Of a stretch of 64,000 nucleotides of DNA, positions 36,540 through 46,887 are shown in pieces. This DNA comes from an uncultured Bermanella sp. (lineage in GTDB: Bacteria > Pseudomonadota > Gammaproteobacteria > Pseudomonadales > Oceanobacteraceae). The translations under genes and the position numbers were made by a program. How positions within the stretch are numbered: the stretch's first letter is position 1; the number at the start of each line of letters is the position of its first letter. The stretch is from positions 19,866 through 83,865 of the forward strand of contig CAJXRF010000012.1 of NCBI GenBank assembly GCA_913058575.1. Reading direction: 5' to 3'. The notes beneath the pieces are model-generated. The model saw only the letters and a program-made list of their open reading frames with translations, did not search any database and was not told the DNA's origin.

Positions 36540-37886
36540 TTAAATATTCAGTTGCTTTAATTTTGTAGGATCAAAGGTTTTATTGTCTACCTTTAAATAC
36601 GCTGCCTGCTCTTTAAGCATAATGACCACTTCATCTACGCCTGGCAGTGCTAGAAGCCTGTCCTCTAAGTCGGAACAGGTCTCTAAATTCTGTTCGTGCA
36701 AATTCACCATATAGCTGGTGAGATGCTTAGGGCGTTGCATGCTAGCCACCAACGCAAACCATACCAGTAACAAGGGCAATAATCCCCAAAAAACCCCAGC
36801 TAAAGAAACATGTTCACTTAGGTAACCCCCTAGAACACCACCCACAAATGCCCCCATGAATTGACTGGTAGAGTACAACCCCATGGCACTGCCTTTATAA
36901 CCTGCTGGAGCAAACTTGCTAATAAGCGATGGAAGACTTGCTTCTAATATATTGAAGGCTAAAAAGAATAACCAAAGTGAACCGATAAGCCCTTGCAAGC
37001 TATTAACCGACAAGGCCATAGAAGCGGTGCCCAGTGTTAATAGCCCTACTGCTAGCAGTAGCACCTCTTTCATTTTTTTACGTTTTTCGGCCACAATGAT
37101 AAATGGCACCATGCAGACAAAAGCAATAAACATGACGGGTAAATACACCTGCCAATGATCACTCTGCAGCATTCCTGCTTCCAATAAAGCTACCGGTACC
37201 GCTACAAATGTACCGACTAATACAGCATGCAATGCAAAAATTCCGAAACTTAAACGCAGTATTTGTTTGTCCATCACCACGTCTTTTAATTGATGCGCAA
37301 AGGCTCTAGCATCTCGTGATCGTACTTGCTGGGTTGGCGTGGGCACCAAAGTATAAAGCAGCACCATAGCCCCCACCGACAAAACGGCAGTTAAGTAAAA
37401 CAATCCACTTAATCCCAACCAAGATGCCAGTATAGGACCTGCCACCATAGCTAATGTAAACGACAACCCAATACTGGCACCAATACTTGCCATGGCTTTG
37501 GTACGGTTTTCTTCTCGAGTCAGGTCCGTCATTAAGGCCATTAGGGTGCTGGCTACCGCTCCCGCACCTTGAAGAGCACGACCTAAAATTAACAACCAAA
37601 TATCATCAGCCACGGCTGCCAAAGCACTGCCCAATGTAAAGAGAATCAAGCCCACTAAAATAACCGGCTTACGGCCAATTCGATCCGACCAGACCCCAAA
37701 CGGCAGCTGTAACAGAGCTTGAGTTAATCCGTATGCACCGATGGCGATACCCACTAAAGTCGCGGTGGCACCTTGGTAGTCTTTTCCATAAATAGCTAAT
37801 ACTGGCAGTACCATGAATAAACCAAACATTCGAAGGGCATAAATCAGAGCTAAAGTGGAAACTGTGCGTTTTTCTAGAGGTGACAT
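36540..37886 (-). CDS. yajR: MFS transporter, YajR type
   Basis: A 12-helix major facilitator superfamily exporter with a small C-terminal cytosolic domain. The protein aligns along its length with E. coli YajR (454 residues): LRMFGLFMVLPVLAIYG, the motif A loop GVWSDRIGRKPVIL, LGRALQGAGA, MGLYSTSQFMGA. After residue about 395 comes the ferredoxin-like YAM domain (LEDRLLALPGVDEVVIML). I choose ATG 37886 (448 residues); a GTG at 37895 would add three. The substrate is unknown. The gene is divergent from the VpsT-like regulator gene, 173 bp apart, and ssb follows it. Confidence 0.9.
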   Translation of the reverse strand: MSPLEKRTVSTLALIYALRMFGLFMVLPVLAIYGKDYQGATATLVGIAIGAYGLTQALLQLPFGVWSDRIGRKPVILVGLILFTLGSALAAVADDIWLLILGRALQGAGAVASTLMALMTDLTREENRTKAMASIGASIGLSFTLAMVAGPILASWLGLSGLFYLTAVLSVGAMVLLYTLVPTPTQQVRSRDARAFAHQLKDVVMDKQILRLSFGIFALHAVLVGTFVAVPVALLEAGMLQSDHWQVYLPVMFIAFVCMVPFIIVAEKRKKMKEVLLLAVGLLTLGTASMALSVNSLQGLIGSLWLFFLAFNILEASLPSLISKFAPAGYKGSAMGLYSTSQFMGAFVGGVLGGYLSEHVSLAGVFWGLLPLLLVWFALVASMQRPKHLTSYMVNLHEQNLETCSDLEDRLLALPGVDEVVIMLKEQAAYLKVDNKTFDPTKLKQLNI

Positions 37887-37988
37887 GCGAATCACAGAGA
37901 CAAAAAGAGCGGCATTTTAGCAACCTACTACACCAATGAGAACCTTTGAAGATCAAGTTGGCAAAATTGACCATTATTTGTGGCCAAG

Positions 37989-38035
37989 GTGTGTCATTTC
38001 ACACACAGTCACCTACAATAGATCTCAAATATAAT
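37989..38035 (+). promoter_or_regulatory. Candidate promoter and operator of the VpsT-like gene
   Basis: An inverted repeat GTGTGT (37989-37994)/ACACAC (38001-38006) with a 6-nt spacer overlaps the -35 zone of a consensus -10, TATAAT at 38030-38035. The -35 itself is poor (CAGTCA), suggesting an activator. Transcription would begin about 20 bp before the ATG at 38060, which supports the short start for the regulator. Confidence 0.45.
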
Positions 38036-38059
38036 GACTATCTCCAAGGAAGGCTAGAC

Positions 38060-38713
38060 ATGGACAACACACCAAGCCAACACTTATGGCTGCTAGGACA
38101 AAAAAACATACAGAATTCTCTATTGTTAGGATTCCTGCAACAGCATCTAACTATTGACTGTAAAATTCTAGATCCATATCTGCCTACAGATAACCAACGT
38201 ATTCTTGATCATCATTTATTATGCATTGATGCCACCGGCTTAAAGTACGATCGTTGCATTCAATTGCTTGAGCAACTTCCAAGAGAGAATAAAGTGTTCT
38301 TTATTAACCTTGAAGAAGGCAGCCAAAATGAGCAGCTTCTACAATGGCCTGGTGTAAGCGGTTTCTTTTATAAAGCCGCTAGTAACAACCATATTAGCCA
38401 AGGCATTTCATCTATTGCCAAGGGTGAGCTTTGGTTTAGCCGTAAATTACTGACTCGCTTCATGACCAGTAACCGCAAAACCCCTACCAAAACCCCAGCC
38501 AGCGTCTTCACGCTCACTAAGCGCGAAAAACAAATACTCAACCTAAGCGCCAGCGGTGCTAAAAACTCAGAAATTGCTGAGTCTTTAAATGTGAGTACCC
38601 ATACGGTTAAAACTCACATGTACAACTTATTCAAGAAGATTGAAGTGAGCAATCGAATACAAGCTATTAACTGGGCTAAGCAGCACCTTCCTGAACATGA
38701 GATGAGCATTTAA
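38060..38713 (+). CDS. LuxR-family transcriptional regulator, VpsT/CsgD-like
   Basis: A DNA-binding regulator of 217 residues in the FixJ/LuxR superfamily. The start at 38060 has AAGGAAGG before it; an upstream ATG at 37946 would cover the promoter. The N-terminal 120 residues resemble a receiver domain without an obvious phospho-acceptor motif. The linker holds W125-F126-S127-R128 in KGELWFSRKLLTRF, which fits the W[FLM][TS]R c-di-GMP-binding motif of Vibrio VpsT, at nearly the same place (W131 there). The LuxR helix-turn-helix follows (LTKREKQILNLSASG, SEIAESLNVSTHTVKTH). VpsT and CsgD control biofilm matrix genes; no matrix genes are nearby here, so the targets are unknown. Confidence 0.88.
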   Translation: MDNTPSQHLWLLGQKNIQNSLLLGFLQQHLTIDCKILDPYLPTDNQRILDHHLLCIDATGLKYDRCIQLLEQLPRENKVFFINLEEGSQNEQLLQWPGVSGFFYKAASNNHISQGISSIAKGELWFSRKLLTRFMTSNRKTPTKTPASVFTLTKREKQILNLSASGAKNSEIAESLNVSTHTVKTHMYNLFKKIEVSNRIQAINWAKQHLPEHEMSI

Positions 38714-38732
38714 CGCCCACTCATTGTCCATC

Positions 38733-38761
38733 TGACATAACAGTTCATTGCTGTTATGTCA
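38733..38761. promoter_or_regulatory. 29-bp palindrome between the regulator gene and uvrA
   Basis: Perfect 11-bp arms TGACATAACAG (38733-38743) and CTGTTATGTCA (38751-38761) surround a 7-nt centre, 20 bp after the regulator stop and 60 bp before uvrA. No T run follows, so a terminator is unlikely; it could be an operator. It is not a LexA box (CTGT-N8-ACAG). Confidence 0.5.
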
Positions 38762-38820
38762 CAAGCAAAATTCCCCGTTAGCAGGTACAATGTCGCTTTT
38801 ATATTTGGCGCCTTGTGATT

Positions 38821-41640
38821 ATGGATACTATTTCTCTGCGTGGGGCCCGCACCCATAATCTTAAAAATATCGACCTCGACATTCCCCGCGATAAACTAGT
38901 GGTTATTACTGGCTTATCTGGCTCGGGGAAATCTTCACTGGCTTTCGATACCCTCTATGCAGAAGGCCAAAGGCGTTATGTAGAAAGTTTATCTACCTAT
39001 GCCCGCCAATTTTTATCTATGATGGAAAAACCTGATGTAGATCACATTGAAGGTTTAAGCCCTGCCATTTCCATTGAGCAAAAATCCACTAGCCACAACC
39101 CTCGCTCTACCGTTGGCACGGTGACCGAAATTTATGATTACTTGCGTTTATTGTTTGCCCGCGCTGGTGAACCGCGCTGCCCTGATCACGGTGAAGTACT
39201 CGACGCACAAAGTGTTAGCCAGATGGTTGACCAAATTATAGCGTTAGATGAAGGCACTAAATTAATGATTTTGGCACCTGTTATTCAGGGCCGAAAAGGC
39301 GAACACCTACATTTATTTGAACAACTGCGTGGCCAAGGTTTTGTTCGTGTACGCATCAACGGTATCGTTGTAGATATGGACGACGTGCCTGATTTAGATA
39401 AAAACAAAAAACACGATATTGAAGTAGTCGTTGACCGAATTAAAGTACGAGACGGCATACAGCAACGTTTAGCCGAATCACTTGAAACTGCTTTGCAGCT
39501 AACCGGTGGCACAGCTAAAGCGATGGGCATGGATGACGACAAACTCACCATGCTCTTCTCTGCTCAGTTTGCCTGCCCGGTTTGTGGGTATAGCATTAGC
39601 GACCTTGAGCCGCGTATGTTTTCTTTCAATAACCCAGCCGGCGCGTGCGGAACCTGCGATGGCTTGGGTGTGGATCAGTACTTTGACCCTGACAAAATAA
39701 TCGTTGATGACACCCTTACTTTAGGTGAGGGCGCTATTCGCGGCTGGGACAGACGCACAATTTATTACTATCAAATGCTTTGCTCTCTATCAGAGCACTA
39801 TGGCTTTGATATGGACACCCCCCTTAAAAAGCTCAGTAAGAAAAACCAAAAATACGTGTTATTTGGCAGTGGCGAAGATGACGTGAAATTTCATTACGTT
39901 AACAGTCGTGGCGATACGGTTATTAAAGAGCATCCTTTCGAAGGGATTATTCCCAACTTAAATAGGCGCTACCGTGAAACCGACAGCTCAATGGTACGCG
40001 ATGAACTATCTAAATTACTCTCGGTTCAACCCTGCCCTACCTGTCATGGCAGCCGGTTAAACACCGCGTCGCGAAATGTATTTGTAGATGATCACACAAT
40101 ATCCGACATTACTTCCATGCCCATTGGCCCAGCCATGAAATATTTTGGAAAGTTAAAGCTAAAGGGTAAAAAGGGTAAGATCGCCAATAAGATTTTAAAA
40201 GAAATAAAAGATCGCCTAAATTTTTTAGTCAATGTTGGATTAGATTATTTAAGCCTTGATAGAAGCGCCGATACACTTTCGGGCGGCGAAGCTCAGCGAA
40301 TTCGATTGGCCAGCCAAATTGGTGCCGGTTTAGTGGGGGTTATGTATATCCTAGATGAACCTTCCATTGGTTTACATCAAAGAGATAACGACCGCTTATT
40401 AAAAACCCTTGAACACCTGCGTGATTTAGGCAACACCGTCATTGTGGTCGAACACGATGAAGACGCCATTAGAGCCAGTGATTACATTATTGATATTGGC
40501 CCAGGCGCAGGGGTTCATGGCGGTAATGTTTTATACGCAGGTACGCCAGATAAAATCACCAAATGCAAAGAATCTATTACCGGGCAATATTTAACAGGCA
40601 AACGAAAAATTGCCATTCCTGAAGTTCGCAACACAGCTAAAGATAATAAATTCCTGACGTTAACGGGCGCCGGTGGCAACAACCTCAATGATGTGACACT
40701 TAATATTCCTGTGGGCATATTCACTTGTATCACTGGTGTATCAGGCAGTGGTAAATCAACCCTGATTAATCAAACCTTATACCCATTGGCGGCCACTCAA
40801 TTAAACAGAGCCAGCACATTAAAGCCAGCCAAACACACAAGTGTAAGTGGAATGGAGCATTTTGATAAATGCGTTGATATTGACCAGAGCCCAATAGGCC
40901 GCACACCTAGATCAAACCCAGCAACCTACACAGGTATTTTCACCGCCATTCGCGACTTATTCACAGGCACAGAAGAAGCAAGAGCGCGAGGCTATAAAGC
41001 TGGACGCTTTAGCTTTAACGTAAAAGGCGGCCGCTGCGAAGCTTGTCAGGGTGATGGCGTTATAAAAGTTGAAATGCATTTTCTAGCCGATGTATACGTG
41101 CCTTGCGATGTGTGCCAAGGAAAACGATATAACCGTGAAACCCTAGATATTCGCTACAAGGGAAAAAATATTCACGAAGTGCTCGACATGACCGTTGAGG
41201 ATGCCATGGATTATTTTGCGGCAATTCCAGCATTATCTAGAAAGCTGCAAACTTTAATGGATGTAGGCTTAAGCTATGTTCGACTTGGACAGAATGCCAC
41301 CACCTTATCAGGCGGTGAAGCGCAGCGAGTTAAACTTGCCAAAGAACTAAGTAAACGCGACACAGGCCAAACACTATACATATTAGATGAACCCACTACA
41401 GGCCTTCACTTTCACGACATTCAACAGTTACTCAATGTATTACACCGATTGAGAGATCACGGAAATACCATTGTTGTTATTGAGCATAATTTAGATGTGA
41501 TTAAAACGGCTGACTGGGTAGTCGATTTGGGCCCTGAAGGAGGCTCAGGGGGCGGCAATATAATCGCCGAAGGAACACCTGAACAAGTAGCAAAAGTGAA
41601 AGGCAGCCATACTGCCCACTTCCTGAAAAAAATGCTTTAA
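38821..41640 (+). CDS. uvrA: Excinuclease ABC subunit A
   Basis: UvrA is the damage-sensing ATPase of nucleotide excision repair; it loads UvrB at lesions. The 939-residue protein has two ABC ATPase cassettes: Walker A GLSGSGKS at 31-38 and a second GVSGSGKST in the C-terminal half, two LSGGEAQR signatures, and zinc-binding CxxC clusters (CPVCGYS...[14 protein letters not shown]...CDVCQGK). I use the ATG at 38821, which aligns with the E. coli start MDKIEVRGART; a GTG two codons upstream is possible. No LexA box is found before it. It is monocistronic, with a DUF3144 gene 80 bp downstream. Confidence 0.98.
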   Translation: MDTISLRGARTHNLKNIDLDIPRDKLVVITGLSGSGKSSLAFDTLYAEGQRRYVESLSTYARQFLSMMEKPDVDHIEGLSPAISIEQKSTSHNPRSTVGTVTEIYDYLRLLFARAGEPRCPDHGEVLDAQSVSQMVDQIIALDEGTKLMILAPVIQGRKGEHLHLFEQLRGQGFVRVRINGIVVDMDDVPDLDKNKKHDIEVVVDRIKVRDGIQQRLAESLETALQLTGGTAKAMGMDDDKLTMLFSAQFACPVCGYSISDLEPRMFSFNNPAGACGTCDGLGVDQYFDPDKIIVDDTLTLGEGAIRGWDRRTIYYYQMLCSLSEHYGFDMDTPLKKLSKKNQKYVLFGSGEDDVKFHYVNSRGDTVIKEHPFEGIIPNLNRRYRETDSSMVRDELSKLLSVQPCPTCHGSRLNTASRNVFVDDHTISDITSMPIGPAMKYFGKLKLKGKKGKIANKILKEIKDRLNFLVNVGLDYLSLDRSADTLSGGEAQRIRLASQIGAGLVGVMYILDEPSIGLHQRDNDRLLKTLEHLRDLGNTVIVVEHDEDAIRASDYIIDIGPGAGVHGGNVLYAGTPDKITKCKESITGQYLTGKRKIAIPEVRNTAKDNKFLTLTGAGGNNLNDVTLNIPVGIFTCITGVSGSGKSTLINQTLYPLAATQLNRASTLKPAKHTSVSGMEHFDKCVDIDQSPIGRTPRSNPATYTGIFTAIRDLFTGTEEARARGYKAGRFSFNVKGGRCEACQGDGVIKVEMHFLADVYVPCDVCQGKRYNRETLDIRYKGKNIHEVLDMTVEDAMDYFAAIPALSRKLQTLMDVGLSYVRLGQNATTLSGGEAQRVKLAKELSKRDTGQTLYILDEPTTGLHFHDIQQLLNVLHRLRDHGNTIVVIEHNLDVIKTADWVVDLGPEGGSGGGNIIAEGTPEQVAKVKGSHTAHFLKKML

Positions 41641-41720
41641 GCTCAAACTGAATTAAATTCTTGTTTATATTAATGACAAGAAATAACCAAATACCCAATA
41701 AACTCAAACTGGTGAGAATA

Positions 41721-42020
41721 ATGGCTGAAGAAAAGAAAATAGAACAGTTGGATAAAGATTTTTTTAAGCGTACGGACGCCTTCATTAATGTAGCAAACGA
41801 TTTAACTAAAGAGCACGACCTAGGAAAGGTCAGTGCCAGCCTGTTATATGCAGCGGCACGCTTTAATGCCTACATCGTTGCTTCTTCAGCAGATGATAAA
41901 GCCGAGGCTGACAGAAACAAAGTGGAAGCTATTGAATACTTTACTGAACAGTATCGATCCATGTTAATTGCCAACATGGACGATTATATTGAAAAGTATG
42001 ATGAATACTTAAAACGCTAA
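41721..42020 (+). CDS. DUF3144 family protein
   Basis: A 99-residue helical cytoplasmic protein of unknown function. The start at 41721 follows GGTGAGA; an in-frame TTG at 41661 would add 20 residues not expected for the family. The family pattern is clear: DFFKRTDAFINVANDL, then KVSASLLYAAARFNAYI, then IEYFTEQYRSMLIANMDDYI. It is widespread in pseudomonads and relatives, often near uvrA as here, but has no known role. Confidence 0.85.
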   Translation: MAEEKKIEQLDKDFFKRTDAFINVANDLTKEHDLGKVSASLLYAAARFNAYIVASSADDKAEADRNKVEAIEYFTEQYRSMLIANMDDYIEKYDEYLKR

Positions 42021-42022
42021 CA

Positions 42023-42343
42023 CTAGGCTTTACCATTTGATCGCATGGCTATGGATTTTTTAAGCATGCGGTCAAAAACGAAAGGTCCAAATGGCAACAA
42101 TGCCGATATCACGCCTCCAGGCATAGCCCATAACGGCAACTTTATTCTAGAAGCCGTGGAAAGCAACACAACCAGATAACCAATAAACAACACGCCATGT
42201 GCCATGCCGATATATCTTACTGGCTCGTTTATTTGCAGATAGTGCCTCAACGGCATAGCCAAACCCAATAGTAATATAAAAGAAATCCCTTCTAAGTAAC
42301 CCGTTATCGTTAACGCTTTAATCTCTAAATTTTTATCAGTCAT
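42023..42343 (-). CDS. DUF3817 family integral membrane protein
   Basis: A 106-residue protein with three probable membrane helices (around 14-30, 42-62 and 72-88) and the family opening GYLEGISFILLLGLAMPLRH. DUF3817 (YdzA-like) proteins are small inner-membrane proteins of unknown function. It is convergent with the DUF3144 gene (2-bp gap) and lies downstream of the rplQ terminator on the same strand. Confidence 0.85.
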   Translation of the reverse strand: MTDKNLEIKALTITGYLEGISFILLLGLAMPLRHYLQINEPVRYIGMAHGVLFIGYLVVLLSTASRIKLPLWAMPGGVISALLPFGPFVFDRMLKKSIAMRSNGKA

Positions 42344-42390
42344 ACTTTATTTCTACTACTTAATTTTCTAGTATTTATTAAACACCCAAT

Positions 42391-42417
42391 AAAAAAGGCA
42401 CCCGAGGGTGCCTTTTT
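42391..42417 (-). terminator. Terminator of the ribosomal protein cluster
   Basis: Stem GGCACCC/GGGTGCC flanked by A6 and T5 lies 35 bp after the rplQ stop. On minus it ends the S10-spc-alpha transcript and separates it from the DUF3817 gene. Confidence 0.9.
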
Positions 42418-42451
42418 ATATCCCTTACGGGATGAGCTTTAAAAGCGCAGA

Positions 42452-42844
42452 TTAATCTTCAGATTCTTCTACAACTTCTTCAGCTACCGGACGATCTACC
42501 AATTCTACGTAAGCCATTGGAGCGTTATCGCCTGCACGGAAACCGCACTTAAGAATACGCAAGTAACCGCCTGTACGTTCTTGGTAACGAGGACCAAGTT
42601 CGTTAAACAGCTTACCTACCGCTTCTTTAGAGCGAGTACGTGAGAACGCAAGACGACGATTAGCAACAGAATCTTCTTTTGCTAATGTAATCAACGGCTC
42701 TGCAACACGACGCAACTCTTTTGCTTTTGGCAAAGTAGTTTTGATGATCTCATGTTCAAACAAAGACACAGCCATGTTCTTAAACATAGCCTGACGATGC
42801 GAACTGGTTCGGTTAAAGTGACGACCACTTTTACGATGGCGCAT
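42452..42844 (-). CDS. rplQ: 50S ribosomal protein L17 (bL17)
   Basis: A 130-residue large-subunit protein with the family opening [20 protein letters not shown] and the conserved [10 protein letters not shown] block. The last 15 residues form an acidic tail (EEVVEESED). It is the last gene of the alpha operon, 27 bp after rpoA, and is followed by the cluster terminator. Confidence 0.98.
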   Translation of the reverse strand: MRHRKSGRHFNRTSSHRQAMFKNMAVSLFEHEIIKTTLPKAKELRRVAEPLITLAKEDSVANRRLAFSRTRSKEAVGKLFNELGPRYQERTGGYLRILKCGFRAGDNAPMAYVELVDRPVAEEVVEESED

Positions 42845-42871
42845 TTTTTAATTCCTTACCTCAAACCTGCC

Positions 42872-43873
42872 TTAGGCAAGCGCTTTGTCATCTTTTTTCA
42901 AACTAGCTGGTGGCCAGTTTTCAAGGTGCATACCTAGCGACAAACCGCGAGAAGCCAAGACGTCTTTAATTTCAGTTAGAGACTTCTTACCCAAGTTAGG
43001 GGTTTTCAGCAGTTCAACTTCGGTGCGCTGAATTAGATCACCGATGTAGTAAATGTTTTCTGCTTTCAAGCAGTTCGCAGAACGTACAGTCAGCTCTAGA
43101 TCATCAACAGGGCGAAGTAAAATTGGATCAATTTCGTCTTCAATTTCTTCCTGCTCAGGTTCGGCATCGTTCTGAAGGTCAACAAATACAGCTAGCTGCT
43201 GTTGCAAAATTGTAGCTGAACGACGAATCGCTTCTTCTGCTTCAATGGTGCCGTTGGTTTCAAGATCAATGACCAATTTATCTAAATCAGTACGCTGTTC
43301 AACACGAGCATTCTCAACACCGTAAGCTACACGCTTAACAGGGCTGTATGTCGCATCTAACTGCAATTTGCCAATTGCTTTAGTCTCTTCTTGGTTTTGA
43401 TTACGAGACTCAACCGTTTCGTAACCACGACCTGCCGCGACCTTAATGGTCATCTTCAGCTCACCTTTATCAGCCAAATTGGCGATAACGTGTTCTGGAT
43501 TGGCTAAATCTACGCCATGATCCAACTGAATATCACCGGCAGTCACCTGACCAGCACCAGACTTGTGTAGAGTCAAATAAGCTTCTTCACGCTCGTGCAA
43601 ACGCACGGCAACGCCTTTCAAGTTAAGCAGGATTTCAATTACGTCTTCCTGGATACCTTCAATGGTGCTGTATTCGTGAAGAACACCTTCGATTTCAACT
43701 TCTACGATGGCGGCGCCAGGCATAGAAGAAAGCAGAATACGACGCAATGCAGCACCTAAAGTGTGGCCAAAGCCACGCTCTAGAGGCTCTAGAGTTACTT
43801 TCGCCTGAGTATTGCTGATTTGCTCTACTTGTATATGGCGTGGTGTTAGAAATTCATTTACTGAACGCTGCAT
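42872..43873 (-). CDS. rpoA: RNA polymerase alpha subunit
   Basis: The 333-residue alpha subunit assembles RNA polymerase through its N-terminal domain and contacts UP elements and activators through its C-terminal domain. I choose ATG 43873, because [12 protein letters not shown] aligns with the E. coli start MQGSVTEFLKPR; an ORF start 14 codons upstream overlaps rpsD. Conserved blocks are [20 protein letters not shown], then the alpha-CTD from about 245 with [18 protein letters not shown]. The linker is acidic ([12 protein letters not shown]). It sits 19 bp after rpsD. Confidence 0.98.
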   Translation of the reverse strand: MQRSVNEFLTPRHIQVEQISNTQAKVTLEPLERGFGHTLGAALRRILLSSMPGAAIVEVEIEGVLHEYSTIEGIQEDVIEILLNLKGVAVRLHEREEAYLTLHKSGAGQVTAGDIQLDHGVDLANPEHVIANLADKGELKMTIKVAAGRGYETVESRNQNQEETKAIGKLQLDATYSPVKRVAYGVENARVEQRTDLDKLVIDLETNGTIEAEEAIRRSATILQQQLAVFVDLQNDAEPEQEEIEDEIDPILLRPVDDLELTVRSANCLKAENIYYIGDLIQRTEVELLKTPNLGKKSLTEIKDVLASRGLSLGMHLENWPPASLKKDDKALA

Positions 43874-43892
43874 AGCTGCCCCTGCTCCGTTA

Positions 43893-44513
43893 TTACTTAG
43901 AGTACAATTCGACAATCAACTGCTCGTTGATTTCCGCTGATAACTCAGAACGCTCAGGAACTGCTTTGAACGTACCTTCCATTTTCTTGGAATCTACATC
44001 GATCCAAGCAAGATCACCACGTTGAGATGCAAGTTCTAGTGCACCTTTAATACGTAGTTGAGCTTTTGCTTTTTCACGAATAGCTACCACATCACCGCTC
44101 TTAATTTGATAAGAAGCGATGTTAACGACTTTACCGTTAACTGCGATTGCTTTGTGAGAAACCAACTGACGTGATTCAGCGCGAGTTGAGCCAAAGCCCA
44201 TGCGATAAACAACGTTGTCCAAACGAGTTTCAAGAAGTTGCAAAAGGTTTTCACCGGTTGCGCCTTTAACTCGAGCGGCTTCTTTATAGTATCCACGGAA
44301 TTGCTTTTCAAGAATGCCGTAAATACGACGAACTTTTTGCTTTTCACGTAGCTGTAAACCGTAATCAGATAAACGACCGCGACCTGCGCCGTGCATACCT
44401 GGTTTGGTTTCAATTTTACACTTTGAGTCTAGTGCACGAACGCCGCTCTTCAAGAAAAGGTCAGTACCTTCACGACGAGACAGCTTACACTTAGGACCAA
44501 TATAACGAGCCAT
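43893..44513 (-). CDS. rpsD: 30S ribosomal protein S4 (uS4)
   Basis: A primary 16S rRNA-binding protein; in E. coli it also represses the alpha operon translationally. The 206 residues equal the E. coli length. It begins [19 protein letters not shown] and holds the S4 RNA-binding domain ([20 protein letters not shown]). It lacks the zinc-binding cysteine set of the alternative S4 form. It lies 12 bp after rpsK. Confidence 0.98.
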   Translation of the reverse strand: MARYIGPKCKLSRREGTDLFLKSGVRALDSKCKIETKPGMHGAGRGRLSDYGLQLREKQKVRRIYGILEKQFRGYYKEAARVKGATGENLLQLLETRLDNVVYRMGFGSTRAESRQLVSHKAIAVNGKVVNIASYQIKSGDVVAIREKAKAQLRIKGALELASQRGDLAWIDVDSKKMEGTFKAVPERSELSAEINEQLIVELYSK

Positions 44514-44525
44514 AGTTCTGTCTCC

Positions 44526-44915
44526 TTAAACGCGACGTTTCTTAGGTGGACGGCAACCGTTGTGAGGAATAGGCGTCACATCGGTAATATTGCCAATCTT
44601 AAAGCCACATGCATTTAATGCACGTACGGCTGATTCACGACCTGGACCTGGGCCTTTGACCTCAACATCCAAGTTCTTCAAGCCGTACTCTTTAGCAGCT
44701 TCACCTGCGCGTTCCGCAGCAACCTGTGCAGCGAAAGGAGTACTCTTACGAGAACCACGGAAACCAGAACCACCGGCAGTTGCCCAAGAAAGCGCGTTAC
44801 CCTGACGATCAGTAATAGTTACAATAGTGTTGTTAAATGACGCGTGGATGTGCGCCATGCCGTCTACGACGGTCTTTTTAATTTTCTTCTTAACGTTACG
44901 TTGTGGCTTTGCCAT
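44526..44915 (-). CDS. rpsK: 30S ribosomal protein S11 (uS11)
   Basis: A platform protein near the mRNA exit site, 129 residues as in E. coli. The core [20 protein letters not shown] and the C-terminal end [11 protein letters not shown] match the family. It starts 14 bp after rpsM and precedes rpsD by 12 bp. Confidence 0.98.
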   Translation of the reverse strand: MAKPQRNVKKKIKKTVVDGMAHIHASFNNTIVTITDRQGNALSWATAGGSGFRGSRKSTPFAAQVAAERAGEAAKEYGLKNLDVEVKGPGPGRESAVRALNACGFKIGNITDVTPIPHNGCRPPKKRRV

Positions 44916-44929
44916 AAATCAACCCTGCC

Positions 44930-45286
44930 TTAGCGCTTAATTGGCTTACGTGGACCCTTACGGGTACGCGCGTTTGTCTTAGTGCGCTGACCACGTAGAG
45001 GCAAACTGCGACGGTGACGAATACCGCGATAGCAACCTAGATCCATCAATCGCTTGATGCTCATAGATACTTCACGACGTAGATCACCTTCTACCGTAAA
45101 TTTGCCAACTTCGGCACGGATCTCATCTAACTGGTCGTTAGAAAGATCAGAGATTTTAGTTGATTCTTCAATACCCACTGCTTTACATATAAGTTTTGCA
45201 GTTGGCAAGCCGACACCGAAAACATAAGTCAAAGAGATGACTGCATGTTTGTTGTCAGGAATGTTTACACCGGCTATACGAGCCAT
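44930..45286 (-). CDS. rpsM: 30S ribosomal protein S13 (uS13)
   Basis: A small-subunit head protein that bridges to the 50S subunit and contacts P-site tRNA; 118 residues as in E. coli. It opens [15 protein letters not shown] and ends in the basic [10 protein letters not shown] tail. It is the first gene after a 122-bp structured leader, the place where the S4-regulated alpha operon begins in E. coli. GGGGTG precedes the ATG. Confidence 0.98.
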   Translation of the reverse strand: MARIAGVNIPDNKHAVISLTYVFGVGLPTAKLICKAVGIEESTKISDLSNDQLDEIRAEVGKFTVEGDLRREVSMSIKRLMDLGCYRGIRHRRSLPLRGQRTKTNARTRKGPRKPIKR

Positions 45287-45408
45287 TATTCACCCCATCA
45301 CGCATTAAGCGTGTTAGTGCTTTAATCTGGATAGGCACTGTAGCAATCCTCGACCAGAATTAACACTCTGATCGATTAAGCCTATCCCCCATAGCAACGT
45401 TCTAAGGA
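45287..45408 (-). promoter_or_regulatory. Candidate alpha-operon leader (S4 target)
   Basis: The 122 bp between rpmJ and rpsM can fold on minus into nested stems: GGATAGGC with GCCTATCC (plus coordinates 45380-45387 and 45329-45336) enclosing GATCAGA with TCTGGTC (45367-45373 and 45352-45358). A further CACGC/GCGTG hairpin (45300-45314) lies just before the ribosome-binding site. In E. coli the S4 repressor pseudoknot occupies this place. The structure here is seen; S4 control is inferred. Confidence 0.5.
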
Positions 45409-45525
45409 TTAACCTTGACGTTGTTTATGCTTAGGATCTGATTCACAGATCACACGCACACTGCCATTGCGACGAATAACTTTGCAATTACGGCAGATTT
45501 TCTTTACTGAAGCGCGTACTTTCAT
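45409..45525 (-). CDS. rpmJ: 50S ribosomal protein L36 (bL36)
   Basis: A 38-residue protein read directly from the sequence. It starts [15 protein letters not shown] and has the zinc-ribbon set C11, C14, C27 and H33, so it is the zinc-binding (C+) form that is normally replaced by a zinc-free paralogue under zinc starvation. It lies 16 bp after secY. Confidence 0.97.
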   Translation of the reverse strand: MKVRASVKKICRNCKVIRRNGSVRVICESDPKHKQRQG

Positions 45526-45541
45526 CGAAAGTCTCCAGTTA

Positions 45542-46876
45542 TTAGCGTACCAAACCGCCGCCAATACCTTTCAAGTTAGACTTTTTCATAAGGCTATCGT
45601 ACTGATGAGACATCAGATGAGATTGCACTTGCGACATAAAGTCCATGACTACCACCACTACAATCAGTAATGAGGTTCCACCAAAGTAGAAGGGCACGTC
45701 GGCCGCTACCACCAAGAATTGGGGCAGCAATGATACAGCAGTTATATATAAAGCGCCAAACAAAGTTAAACGGCCTAAAACACCATCAACATACTGGGCG
45801 GTTTGCACACCTGGACGGATACCTGGAATAAATGCTCCAGACTTCTTAAGGTTTTCCGATATATCCTTGCTGTTAAACATCAAGGCTGTATAGAAATAAC
45901 AAAAGAAAATTACCGCTGCAGAGAACAAAATTAGGTACAAAGGCTGGCTAGGCGCAAGCGCCAAAGACACATCTTGTAACCATTCCATACCTTCAGTACG
46001 ACCAAACCATTGTCCCATTGAACCTGGAAACAAAAGAATAGAAGAAGCAAAGATAGGTGGAATCACACCTGCCATATTGATTTTTAATGGTAAATGGCTG
46101 CTTTGAGCTGCAAAGACTTTACGTCCCTGCTGACGCTTAGCGTAATTGATCGCGATGCGACGTTGGCCTCGTTCAACGAAAACAACAAACGCAACAATCA
46201 ATACTGCAAGCAATGCAATGGCCAACAACAAAATGATGTTGGTATCGCCTTGACGGGCAGATTCAAAAGATTGACCGATGGCACCAGGCAAGCCTGCAAC
46301 GATACCGGCAAAAATCAGCAAGGAGATACCGTTACCGATACCTCGCTCTGTCACTTGCTCACCTAACCACATAAGGAATACCGCACCACAAACGAATGTA
46401 GAAACAGCAGTCAAGTAATACAGTGGAGATGCGTCAAATGATATACCCTGACTGGCCAGACCTGCGGAAACACCGAAGGCCTGAACCAACGCCAACAGCA
46501 CAGTGCCGTAGCGGGTATATTGACTGATTTTACGACGGCCAGCTTCGCCCTCTTTCTTGAGGGCTTCTAGCTGCGGGCTCACCGCCGTCAATAGCTGCAT
46601 AATAATAGAGGCAGATATGTACGGCATGATGCCTAGTGCAAAAATGGACATACGCTCAAGAGCCCCCCCTGAGAACATGTTAAACATGCTCAGGATGGTC
46701 CCTTGGTTCTGTTCAAATAATGCAGCTAAACGATCAGGGTTTATTCCAGGTACCGGAATGTGCGCACCTATTCGATACACAACAATCGCAATCAGAACAA
46801 ACTTTAGTCGAGACCAAAGTTCACCCAGTCCTGCATTCGGTGCCTTACCTGTTGGTAGTGAGCCTTGCTTAGCCAT
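45542..46876 (-). CDS. secY: Protein translocase subunit SecY
   Basis: The ten-helix channel subunit of the SecYEG translocon in the inner membrane; 444 residues against 443 in E. coli. Recognisable parts are the N-terminal [13 protein letters not shown], the plug/TM2 region [20 protein letters not shown], the cytoplasmic C4 and C5 loops ([17 protein letters not shown]), and the C-terminal [16 protein letters not shown]. It sits 11 bp after rplO, as in all spc operons. Confidence 0.98.
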   Translation of the reverse strand: MAKQGSLPTGKAPNAGLGELWSRLKFVLIAIVVYRIGAHIPVPGINPDRLAALFEQNQGTILSMFNMFSGGALERMSIFALGIMPYISASIIMQLLTAVSPQLEALKKEGEAGRRKISQYTRYGTVLLALVQAFGVSAGLASQGISFDASPLYYLTAVSTFVCGAVFLMWLGEQVTERGIGNGISLLIFAGIVAGLPGAIGQSFESARQGDTNIILLLAIALLAVLIVAFVVFVERGQRRIAINYAKRQQGRKVFAAQSSHLPLKINMAGVIPPIFASSILLFPGSMGQWFGRTEGMEWLQDVSLALAPSQPLYLILFSAAVIFFCYFYTALMFNSKDISENLKKSGAFIPGIRPGVQTAQYVDGVLGRLTLFGALYITAVSLLPQFLVVAADVPFYFGGTSLLIVVVVVMDFMSQVQSHLMSHQYDSLMKKSNLKGIGGGLVR

Positions 46877-46887
46877 CTAAATGGTCC

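Noticed and set aside
38714..38820. LexA (SOS) box for uvrA or ssb
   Set aside because: No CTGT-N8-ACAG was found before either gene; the palindrome present has its arms in the opposite order and a different spacing.
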